Origin: Onthophagus taurus
Lineage: Eukaryota; Arthropoda; Insecta; Coleoptera; Scarabaeidae
Assembly: GCF_036711975.1 (NCBI RefSeq)
Contig: NW_027248940.1
Coordinates: forward strand, 4,836,001 to 4,900,000
DNA: 64,000 bases
Direction of reading: 5' to 3'
Shown: in pieces, positions 35,390 to 43,993 of the stretch
Layout of the letters: the number at the start of each line of letters is the position of its first letter
Position numbering within the stretch: the first letter of the stretch is position 1
Position numbers and translations under genes: made by a program
The notes under the pieces: model-generated
What the model saw: only the letters and a program-made list of their open reading frames with translations
Database searches by the model: none
Told to the model about the DNA's origin: nothing

Positions 35390-36415
35390 TTTACAAATGA
35401 TAGGAATCGTATATTTCAGGATTTTTTTGAATGAAGGACAATTTCGGAGTAAGTATTCTTGGTTTAATAGGATCTGTAACAGACGAAGTTTTCTGAATCT
35501 TGGTTACCATTTATTTCCGCATCCAACTTGGAGAGGTCGGTACCTCAGAATATATATTTGAAACCATCACTTCAGGGCTTGTGGAATTGGTTGCCTCAGG
35601 AACTATGTTAGTCGGAGTTTCTGGCGAAGCAAGATCCTCACCCCTTCTCTGATTAAAAAGCCACATCGTAAAATTTTTCCACAACTGGCCAAGATGACGA
35701 TACCTCATCCCAAGGTTTTAAATATTGCGTAGCCATTCAATATCACGCTAGCGAGTCCCTTTACGAAACACAATAAAACAATCACTCGTGCGATAACGTG
35801 CTCTTAGCAAATTTACGCAACTCTTCCGCATGAAATAGTTGAATCCAGTCCTTATTTTTCTGTCTTCTTTCCCTGGATTTTTCTAATAATGACATTGTTT
35901 ATAGCTGATCGTTCCAAGCCGACTTGTACTAGTTCTTGTGCTTGTCTGACGTCTTCGTTGTTATAAATTTCGGCCACTCCCAAATTCATAATGGTACTAA
36001 ATTTTGATTTCTGAATCTTCATAAGGTAGAAGTCCATCAGGTGGTGTCTGGGATACCTGCAGTGGAGTTAAGGCTACCCAGGGCTTTTCAATCTGATACA
36101 TTGGTGAACTAATGAGGTTGCGGTCAACCTGGTCTGCATAGTCCAGGAGTACATGTGTCATTGGCGACTCAAAATAGGACCGGTTATCCGTATCAGAGAC
36201 AGGAAGTTCATGGTAACAAGTATACGTTTTTCTTACTTGCACTCTCTTTGGTACACATTTCAATATGTACAGGACTTCTCCGATTGCACGGCCGACATAA
36301 CTCGTTTCATTCTTAGCGAGCAAACTAACGGTGGTTGGTGATAACGGGGCCAATAATAAGCGATTTTTATGTGTTTCTATATACGATTTGTCGGTGAATC
36401 CGGGCTCTTTGGACT
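35390..36415 (-). pseudogene. Env-like third reading frame, degenerate
   Basis: Lies between pol and the 3' LTR, where insect Gypsy elements may carry an envelope-like gene. Open on the minus strand from about 36415 to 35997; the frame includes SKEPGFTDKSYIETHKN, GRAIGEVLYILKCVPKR, CYHELPVSD and SSPMYQIEKPWVALTP. Further 3', other frames give FHAEELRKFAK and RHLGQLWKNFTMWLF, so several frameshifts break it. The block with spaced cysteines and ELPV resembles the membrane-proximal part of glycoproteins captured by insect LTR elements from negative-strand RNA viruses, but I cannot assign a family firmly. No start, signal peptide or fusion peptide was identified. Confidence 0.5.
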
Positions 36416-36826
36416 ATTTGCACTTGTAACATGTTTTCTACATAATTGGACCTTATTTGTGAACAATCTCCAACTTTTTTTTTTTTTTTAGCGATATGAG
36501 ACTAATATTAACACTACGGGCGCTACAATCGTATGCGATAATAAATTGTTAATCCTATATTTATGTAGGCTCCAATCGCCAATAAAGTAGTTAAGAGCGC
36601 TGAAACAAACAAAAACAAAAATCCGATTTTCCGGTGTTTAGTAATCAACAACAAAATAGACAATAAAAGCTATTAATTATATATTTTTTTTATTATTTGA
36701 AAAGAAAAAAAAAAATAAATTTATTTTCTTTTTAATTTTAGTATTTAACTTATTAATTTACTTATTTTAATATTAATATTTTTATTTATTTATTTATTTT
36801 TTTTTTTTACCTGTATACCTTATACT

Positions 36827-38182
36827 TTACCTATACCTAGCTGGAAGTTTTATGGCTCTCCTCTCCCGTCGTATTGCCAACGGTTCTTCAAGGGGTTCAT
36901 CTATTAATTCTGGTGCCTTAATAATAATACTATCGTCCTCACGTTCTCTTTCTATTTCTGAAGGGTTTTCAGAAGGTTCAGCTATTGACTCCAACAACTC
37001 CTTACTCATACATTCATTTTTCCCTTCCAGATTTTCTGCTGTACTAGTATCATCACTCTCTTCCAGAATTAATCGTCTCGGACATATATTAATTTTTGGG
37101 CAGGGGGTCTCATTTAGTAAATCTGTTACTCCTGTATTTTTTCGAAAAGTCAGATCCGGTGTATGTAAACTGATTATCGGCATATGTGGCTCAACATACC
37201 GGTCTTCGTTTATTTCTTCGAGGTGTACATTCGAATCTAGGCTTTTACACTCTTTCGGGGTTGAGTCTTTATTAGTTCGAAATGATTTCAATCTATTACT
37301 ATGTACAATAGATTTTAGCTTTCCGTTTACTGATGTAATTTCGTAGTTCTCTGGTCCTTTAATTTTTGTAATCATGTACGGTCCTATCCAAGGTTGGGCT
37401 AATTTTCTATTTAGACCTGGTTTTATAGATGTGTCTTTTAAGAGTACCAACTCTCCTACGTAAAAATCTCTGTGCTTACTTCTTTTATTATAATACTCAG
37501 CCTGTCTTCGAGCGGCAAGCTGCAAACTTTCAAAAACCGTCTCATACACGTGGTTCATTCGCGCTGCCAATTCCGTCACATAGTTCTCATCACAGTCGTA
37601 CTTACACCTGGAGGGTCGGAGAAAAACATCCACTGGTAATTCCATTTCCCTGCCGTATAACAAAAAGTGGGGGGTATAGCCCGTACTACTATGCACCGTT
37701 GATCTGTACGCCAGAAGAACATAGGGTAGCCATTCATCCCAGGTTCTTTGGTCCTTTTTAACATAGTGAGATAGTACGTCCTTGATCACCCGATGACTTC
37801 TCTCGATAAGACCATTGCACTCGGGATGATACGGTGTGGTTTGTATTTTGTCGATATTTAATAGCTTACAAATTTCCTTCATGAGTGACGACACAAAATT
37901 TGTACCCTGATCGGTGAGCAACTGCAGAGGAGTACCGTGGCGACTTACTATTTGCGTTACAAAAGCTCGAGCCACAGTATCAGCCTTCTGATCAGGTAAG
38001 GCTACTGCCTCTAAATATTTGGTGAAATAGTCCTGGAACGTAAGTATATACTTGTTTCCTTTGTATGTTGTTGGTAACGGACCCACTATGTCCATTGAAC
38101 TTCTTTCGAATGGCTTTCGAACAGTTGTAAATTTTTGCAAGGGTGCTCTAGACATATGGGGGGAAGTTTTACGTCTATTTCA
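36827..38182 (-). CDS. Gypsy pol, integrase part
   Basis: Same frame as the upstream pol segment, separated from it by a single TGA at 38180-38182; the first ATG after it is at 38155. The integrase catalytic triad is visible: Asp in SMDIVGPLP, Asp in LLTDQGTNF, Glu in NGLIERSHR. Next comes a GPY/F-like module (PWIGPYMITKIKGPENYEI), then an acidic, low-complexity tail ending in a basic segment. The zinc-binding HHCC domain lies just before the TGA (HDYHDLPFAGHGG ... CSNC), so the stop cuts the enzyme between zinc-binding and catalytic domains. A single point change is the likely cause. Confidence 0.93.
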
Positions 38183-41100
38183 TGACTCACAATTCGAACA
38201 ATACTTTTTAACATCACGTGTCATAGACGGCCAAAATACCCTATCCTTAAGTAAAGCTAATGTTTTCGCTTGACCGCCATGACCTGCAAATGGTAAATCG
38301 TGGTAATCATGCAAAGCCTTCTGCACAAATGATTTCGGCAACACTAGTACTTCTTTTCCTAACTCATCAGTTTTAAATAAGAGCTTATCATTATCTATGA
38401 AATAACTATCCCTAAGATCTTTGTTTGATGAAAGCGAATCCCGTATTTCAATGCAAAACTCGTCCTTATCTTGTTCTTTCAAAATAACATTTTTATCCCA
38501 AACTGGCGTTGCTATATTTTCCTGTATTTTACATAGTGTTTTATTTTTAACGAAAGGTAATTTATATACCATTATCATGGTATTCGTTCCCTCAAAACAT
38601 TCTCTTAATTCTTCTTTAACTAGGCTCCACTTTAGTTTATCGAGACCACATCCTATTCTGGGTATTGCCAAATATCTCTCCCCAGATTTATTCATTTCCT
38701 CCCGTAACGTTTCTAGACACTGTCTCAACATGTGGTACGTTGGTTTATGGTAGTATTCGTCCTTTGAAATTAAATGGTATATTTTTCGTTTCTCCGCTAT
38801 TTGCGGTACTATGTCACCAACTCCTTTCTCCTCGGATCTTAATTTTTCAACGGAGCCAAATCGCTTTTTAAATTCCTTTGCAATACCAGCTCCCATCGCA
38901 AAATCCGCCGAAACGCAATGAGCTAATACCCAACCTTGGGGAGCATCAAACAAATTTCCCTCTACTTCATTAATGCATAACTTATCTTTCTCATCCTTTC
39001 GGATTAGGGAAACTATACTGTTTCGGCTGAGAGCATCCACGTTTCCATGCTTTCGGCCCGGTCTGTGGATAATCTCGAAGTCATACTCCATTAGCATTAA
39101 AGCCCATCGTGCTAGTCTCGAGCTCGGGTCTTTGATATTCATCAACCATTTCAATGGTCTGTGGTCTGTTATGATAGTGAAACGGCGTCCATATAAGTAG
39201 CACCGAAATTGCTTTATCCCAAATATGACAGCAAGACACTCTTTTTCGGTAGTCGAATAGTTTAGCTCAGCCTTCTTTAGTCCTCTACTAGCGAAAGCCA
39301 CAGGGCGTTCATTTCCCTCTCTCACCTGGCTAAGTATAGCACCTAATCCTGTGTTACTCGCGTCTGTAGCCAAGATGAAAGGCTCATTGAAATCTGGGAA
39401 AATTAATACCGATTCTGATGTTATCGCGGCCTTTAAGCTTTCCACCGCTTCCAATTGCTCTTTTTCGAATTTAAACGCGACATCTTTGCGCGTTAACTTC
39501 GTAATTGGGGCCGCTAATCGGGTAAAGTCCGGTATAAATTTCCTATACCATCCCACCAGCCCTAAAAATTCTCTACAATTCCTAACGTTTTTTGGAACGG
39601 GGAAATTCTGTATCGAGTTGATTTTTCCCGGATCCGGTTGAACGCCTTGGGCAGATATTATGTGACCAAGATAAGACACCTTTGGGACCGCGATCTGGCT
39701 TTTCTCCATCTTAAGTTTTAGTCCTGCATCTCGGATTCTATCAAAAATAGTTTGTAGTTTGTTCAAATGATCGTCGACACCCGTTCCATTGAAAATTATT
39801 ATATCATCTAAATAGACGAGGCAATGAGTACCTAACAATCCCGAAAATGTAAAATTCATGAAGCGCTGAAACGTCGCGGGGGCATTTACTAGCCCAAACA
39901 TCATTCGGTTGCTCTCATAGTGCCCGAACGGCGTGGAGAAAGCTGTTTTTTCTCGGTCATTCTTCTCCACTTCTATTTGATGGTACGCCGACGCTACATC
40001 AAACACGCTAAACAGATTAGTCTTCCCTAACACATCTACTGTCTCTTGCAGATTCGGCAACGGGTACACATCTTTCTTAGTTACCGCGTTGAGTCCTCGG
40101 TAATCTATACATACTCGGGGTTTTATCGATCCGTCTGACATCTGCCGGTTAACGATTACAACCGGCGCCGACCAGGGTGAATGAGATGGTTTAATAATAT
40201 TTTTCTTTAACAGCTTATCTATTTCTTCCTGTAAGAACTCTCGTTGATGAACTGATACTCTATATGGACGTTTACTAATTGGTGGTACATTCTCAGTAAT
40301 AATTTGATGTTTGACCTTGTGAGTTTTCGTAAACCTTTCGTCACCATTGTCGAAAATATCTCGATAATCCAATAACAATTTTTCAACTTTCTCTTTGTCT
40401 GTTTCTGATAGATGAGCCAATGAGATCGATTCCAAAAATGTTGATGTCTCTCCGTTTTCTCTTATCATTGCAACCATCTCGCTTTTTACTTCTGGATTAA
40501 CCTTCTTATTCGGTATTATACAACTATACGCTCTAGCTATCTCTGTATGCTTTGGGATCGTTATTGATTCTTCTCCTATGTTTGCAACCAATACTCGTGG
40601 TTTTTCCCCTCTTGGAACAGCACATCTTCCTATTAATATATTTGGATGAAAGGGCGTTTTACTTGATTCAATTACAATGTCGTTCTTTTTATTATTATTA
40701 CGCACGTCAACCGCTAACACCTTCTCTGTAAACGGTTCAACGATATCTTCTTCAACGGTGATAACAGGATTACATTGACAGTTTTTATGATTGTTTATTT
40801 CGTTTTCTTTCGTATCTTTCATATTAGTTTCATCCTTAATTTCTTCTTCATTTTCGCATTCCCTTAACTCATTATTTTCTGCAACAATTCGTGACTTCTG
40901 CGTCACTAATCCACTACTTCCGCTGGGGTCTTCTTGAATTTCGCCTTCTCGGCTCTCCCTATGACTTTCTTTAGTCTTTAATTTCTCTATTTTTTTTTCT
41001 TCTTCTTCTATTCTTTTATCGTGACAATCCCTGTCCACATTTACATCGATCATTCGGCGATACCCGGTTTCATAGTCATCGTTGCTATCTGAACTTAACT

Positions 41101-41773
41101 CCCCAAACTCTTCTACCAAAACATTTACCTCGAGTGGCATAAACCTCGTTCGTTGATTCGTCTCCTCGGTTACGTACTTTTCTTCGACTTCACGTTTCTT
41201 TATTAGATACTCCGTCCTCGTTACTTGCGGTTCGATTAAATTTATTTCCGTTGATAATTCTGATACATAATCATTCGCGAGTTCCAAATTATCTACCTGA
41301 CCTACACCCAAACCTGATGTGGTGGATTCTCTACATTCAAGGGAATCTGTAGACACAATACGCTGCGACCCCAAATTGACGTTCATGATACTTGAAAATC
41401 TAACATCAATACCTCCTACATTTAGGCTACCTTTACTAAAATCAATAATTACATTGTGAAATTCCATAAAATCGCGTCCCAATACTCCATCTGTGGTTAA
41501 AGGCAAATTGTCCAAACATACATAGCACGAGAAATCTCCTAAATTCGATTCATTCCCCAATGAAAAATTTAACTCAGTCGTACCTAGCATGTCAATTCCG
41601 TGTCCCGTTATTCCCGAAATACTAAAATCTCCTGACATAGGTTTAATTGCTTCCGAAATTACACAAGAATGTTTAATTATCGTAACAGGAGAACCGGTGT
41701 CTACTAACATCGTTATTGGTTTGTTTTTATTGAACAATTTAATAGAAAAAGGTGTTTCAAAAATGAGTCTCAT
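38180..41773 (-). CDS. Gypsy pol: protease, RT, RNase H, macro domain, integrase N-terminus
   Basis: 1197 codons from the ATG at 41773; the frame is open further upstream and overlaps the end of gag in the -1 phase, so the natural product is probably a Gag-Pol fusion. Order: aspartic protease (MLVDTGSPVTII, residues ~20-35), a long charged linker (~150-440), RT (~450-720) with FSVFDVASAYHQ and LVYLDDIIIF, RNase H (~790-920) with FILATDASNTG and DHRPLKWLM, HRPGRKHGNVDALSR, then a macro domain (~933-1075) and the integrase zinc-binding region ending CSNC before TGA. The RT and RNase H catalytic aspartates are all in place. The macro domain is not a usual part of Gypsy pol. Confidence 0.95.
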   Translation of the reverse strand: MRLIFETPFSIKLFNKNKPITMLVDTGSPVTIIKHSCVISEAIKPMSGDFSISGITGHGIDMLGTTELNFSLGNESNLGDFSCYVCLDNLPLTTDGVLGRDFMEFHNVIIDFSKGSLNVGGIDVRFSSIMNVNLGSQRIVSTDSLECRESTTSGLGVGQVDNLELANDYVSELSTEINLIEPQVTRTEYLIKKREVEEKYVTEETNQRTRFMPLEVNVLVEEFGELSSDSNDDYETGYRRMIDVNVDRDCHDKRIEEEEKKIEKLKTKESHRESREGEIQEDPSGSSGLVTQKSRIVAENNELRECENEEEIKDETNMKDTKENEINNHKNCQCNPVITVEEDIVEPFTEKVLAVDVRNNNKKNDIVIESSKTPFHPNILIGRCAVPRGEKPRVLVANIGEESITIPKHTEIARAYSCIIPNKKVNPEVKSEMVAMIRENGETSTFLESISLAHLSETDKEKVEKLLLDYRDIFDNGDERFTKTHKVKHQIITENVPPISKRPYRVSVHQREFLQEEIDKLLKKNIIKPSHSPWSAPVVIVNRQMSDGSIKPRVCIDYRGLNAVTKKDVYPLPNLQETVDVLGKTNLFSVFDVASAYHQIEVEKNDREKTAFSTPFGHYESNRMMFGLVNAPATFQRFMNFTFSGLLGTHCLVYLDDIIIFNGTGVDDHLNKLQTIFDRIRDAGLKLKMEKSQIAVPKVSYLGHIISAQGVQPDPGKINSIQNFPVPKNVRNCREFLGLVGWYRKFIPDFTRLAAPITKLTRKDVAFKFEKEQLEAVESLKAAITSESVLIFPDFNEPFILATDASNTGLGAILSQVREGNERPVAFASRGLKKAELNYSTTEKECLAVIFGIKQFRCYLYGRRFTIITDHRPLKWLMNIKDPSSRLARWALMLMEYDFEIIHRPGRKHGNVDALSRNSIVSLIRKDEKDKLCINEVEGNLFDAPQGWVLAHCVSADFAMGAGIAKEFKKRFGSVEKLRSEEKGVGDIVPQIAEKRKIYHLISKDEYYHKPTYHMLRQCLETLREEMNKSGERYLAIPRIGCGLDKLKWSLVKEELRECFEGTNTMIMVYKLPFVKNKTLCKIQENIATPVWDKNVILKEQDKDEFCIEIRDSLSSNKDLRDSYFIDNDKLLFKTDELGKEVLVLPKSFVQKALHDYHDLPFAGHGGQAKTLALLKDRVFWPSMTRDVKKYCSNCES
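38549..38977 (-). other. TARG1/OARD1-type macro domain inside Gypsy pol
   Basis: About 143 residues in frame between RNase H and integrase. It reads VEGNLFDAP, VLAHCVSADFAMGAGIA, FKKRFG, IYHLISKDEYYHKPTY and IPRIGCGLDKLKW. These blocks follow the order and spacing of human OARD1/TARG1, a macro-fold hydrolase that removes ADP-ribose from acidic residues and from DNA. Its catalytic Lys84 aligns with K of LISK and Asp125 with D of GCGLD; both are present. The ligand-binding GAGIA and PRIGCGLD loops are complete. The domain replaces nothing obvious: RNase H ends normally before it and integrase begins normally after it. Non-primate lentiviruses place dUTPase at the same point in pol. Whether the domain acts on host ADP-ribosylation is inference. 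Confidence 0.93.
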
Positions 41774-41841
41774 ATGCGGTATAATCTTATTTACAGTTGG
41801 GTCATAATTTTCGACAGGCTTTATTGACTTATCGTAACCCT

Positions 41842-42957
41842 TTAATTCGAGTCTCCTGCGGTTCGGGTATTCACCGCAGGACGATATGCGTTTAAAGAGT
41901 TCGTCTCATTGTACCTGTTATTTGCGGGAATTTGCGGTGATCTAGTAACCCGCGGGGGCGATTGTCGGCCCGTATAATTGTTATCGTTTACATTACGTCG
42001 CGGTTCGTTTTGATAATCTCGCTGTTGGTAATAAAAATTTCTTCGGTCGCGGTTGTTTACCTTATCGGATGAATGACCCTCTTGAAAACTAACACGGCGT
42101 GGGAGGTCACGCCTTTGGTCGTAGTTCGGTTGCATTTTATTTGAAGGTAACCTACATTGTTTACTAATATGACCGGGTTTTCCGCAATTATAACAATTAA
42201 ACACGGTTGTCTGTGCATTACAAAATTTCGCAAAATGACCTGACTTTCCGCATCTGTAACATAATCTAGTAGTCGTATCCACCGCTCCTATATTAATTCG
42301 ATTTGGACGATTTCGGTTTGTAGCCTGATTTAATTCTTCAAATGATGCGATCTCTTCCGCTTTATCTAGAGTTAAATCCGTTTCACGCATAAGTAACGTT
42401 CCTACCATTTGACTTAATTCACGTTTCATTCCCACTTTAAATTGACTTAGTGCTAATTCATTAATTTTTATAATAACTCCCGGTAATTCTGCTGCTGTTA
42501 CTTTCGCTTTGTCCTCCTCGATAATCTCATTCGCGATAGACTTTATACTGGTTACGTAAGACGACACGGATTCATCGTGTTTTTGGAACGCGCGCATTAA
42601 TTTCCCTAGTGCTTCTCCCGGTAATTTTCGCGGGGTAAACTTTTTAATTAATTTTTCCCGTAATTCTACATATGTGACCTGATTACTCTGTAAGTTTGTT
42701 TCCGCCTTATAAAATTTATAAGCCTCTCCACTCAATCGATACCTAACAATATGAAGCATTTGTGTTTCATTCCAATTATCTAAGATCGCACGTTGCTCTA
42801 ACCTTTCAAAATACAGTTTAACATTTTCTCGACCTGAAAAAGATTCTACCGTTCCTGCTAACATTCCTAAAGAAATCGGTGTAACCATCATTGGTGTTGT
42901 TAGAATAGAACCTTCAGCTTCGCCCGGAATTTCTGCTACGTTATCATCGGCGTTCAT
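41842..42957 (-). CDS. Gypsy gag
   Basis: 371 codons, first ATG after the leader. Capsid-like helical region in residues ~35-210 with LYFERLEQRAILDNWNE and YRLSGEAYKFYKAE typical of Gypsy gag, then two CCHC zinc knuckles: CYRCGKSGHFAKFC and CYNCGKPGHISKQC, which bind RNA. The tail is basic, rich in Arg and Asn. It ends TRTAGDSN; pol overlaps in the -1 frame. The frame is intact. Confidence 0.95.
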   Translation of the reverse strand: MNADDNVAEIPGEAEGSILTTPMMVTPISLGMLAGTVESFSGRENVKLYFERLEQRAILDNWNETQMLHIVRYRLSGEAYKFYKAETNLQSNQVTYVELREKLIKKFTPRKLPGEALGKLMRAFQKHDESVSSYVTSIKSIANEIIEEDKAKVTAAELPGVIIKINELALSQFKVGMKRELSQMVGTLLMRETDLTLDKAEEIASFEELNQATNRNRPNRINIGAVDTTTRLCYRCGKSGHFAKFCNAQTTVFNCYNCGKPGHISKQCRLPSNKMQPNYDQRRDLPRRVSFQEGHSSDKVNNRDRRNFYYQQRDYQNEPRRNVNDNNYTGRQSPPRVTRSPQIPANNRYNETNSLNAYRPAVNTRTAGDSN

Positions 42958-43185
42958 AGTGATTAAGATTTTTATTATTTTTAATGATAGTCACAAAATA
43001 TTCACCTACTAACCCCTGCACGACAAAATTTATTACTTTATACGTACAAACAAAAGAATGATTGACAAAACATTAAAGAAAATTAACTCGAAATCTTTAA
43101 ATTTTGAAACAGGAAATAGTAACAAAAACAAAATAAAAAAATAACAATTAGATTTTATTTCTACTTTTACATCAAATTGTGCCAA

Positions 43186-43202
43186 CCCCACACCTGACAC
43201 CA
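43186..43202 (-). other. tRNA primer binding site
   Basis: On the minus strand TGGTGTCAGGTGTGGGG begins 3 nt after the 5' LTR. It starts with the required TGG and resembles the complement of a leucine tRNA 3' end (…TGACACCA); tRNA identity is tentative. Confidence 0.7.
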
Positions 43203-43205
43203 GTT

Positions 43206-43993
43206 TGTCACAAACTAGCTCTCGAGAACTGCTCGTTTCCCGTAGTGGGTTTCCTAGCTAGGTCCACGGAGCGGCTCGCGTACCCAACTGTCCACGCACT
43301 ACCGTTTTCTTGATAGCTAGCAATGACTGAGTTAGGGTTTGGCACACTGCATTCGTTCACTTGAAAGCGAACGGCAGTAATTTGAAATTAAGAATAAAAA
43401 TAGATTGAAAGAAAACGAAATTTCACTGCTAAAGAATAAGTTTGCTTTATTTTTGAAAAAGAACGTATTATATTATATAAAAAAAAAAACAACTGACAAA
43501 GATTTTAAAAAGTAAAAATTACATGACATAAGCTATTCAACAACATCATTACGAAATTTGCCGAGGTGGTTAGCAGGTTCAATGAGAAATCGGAAGTTTA
43601 AGATTTTAATAACGCTTACCCGTTTGTTAAAGTAAAATATTCATCGAAGAAAGAGAATCCAATTCAACGAATTTTATAACTAAATTGCTATACGTTCAAA
43701 TCGCACGTTTCGACTTTAAAAACACAACAAAAACTTTGATTTCCCGGTTTCGCCCGATGCTTTTCTATTCCAATCCCGTAACCGACTCCCCGATTTTTTC
43801 TTCATTTCTTCCCTGCTCCATCTACTCTAACTGCCACCTCGGCACATTCCTGCCAGAACCGCCTACGTAGTATTTAGTCTGGACCCTCGGTTCTCAAGAC
43901 GCAACTTCGTAATTAAATTACAAAGTTCTGCCTGTATTGCGTTTTATTATTTTTTTTTAATCGCTTTCGAATCCCAAAATGCGGTTTGTTACA
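43206..43993 (-). repeat. 5' LTR of the Gypsy element
   Basis: 788-bp partner of 34034-34821. Between it and gag lies a 248-bp leader holding the primer site. Confidence 0.97.

Larger units (their letters stand above)
34034..43993 (-). mobile_element. Gypsy-type LTR retrotransposon carrying a macro domain
   Basis: 9960 bp, minus orientation, flanked by AAAC at 34030-34033 and 43994-43997; removal restores the satellite phrase ATTAAACTGTTCTGGG. Two 788-bp LTRs begin TGTCACAAAC (plus strand) and end TTACA. Reading on the minus strand: 5' LTR, primer site, gag (42957-41842), pol (protease, RT, RNase H, macro domain, integrase; 41773-36827), a decayed env-like region, a polypurine tract and the 3' LTR. 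LTR copies differ at roughly a dozen sites, so insertion is recent. One in-frame stop interrupts pol. Confidence 0.97.

Noticed and set aside
36852..39641. Plus-strand frames of up to 164 codons antisense to pol
   Set aside because: They are shadows of the long pol frame on the other strand and show no independent motif.
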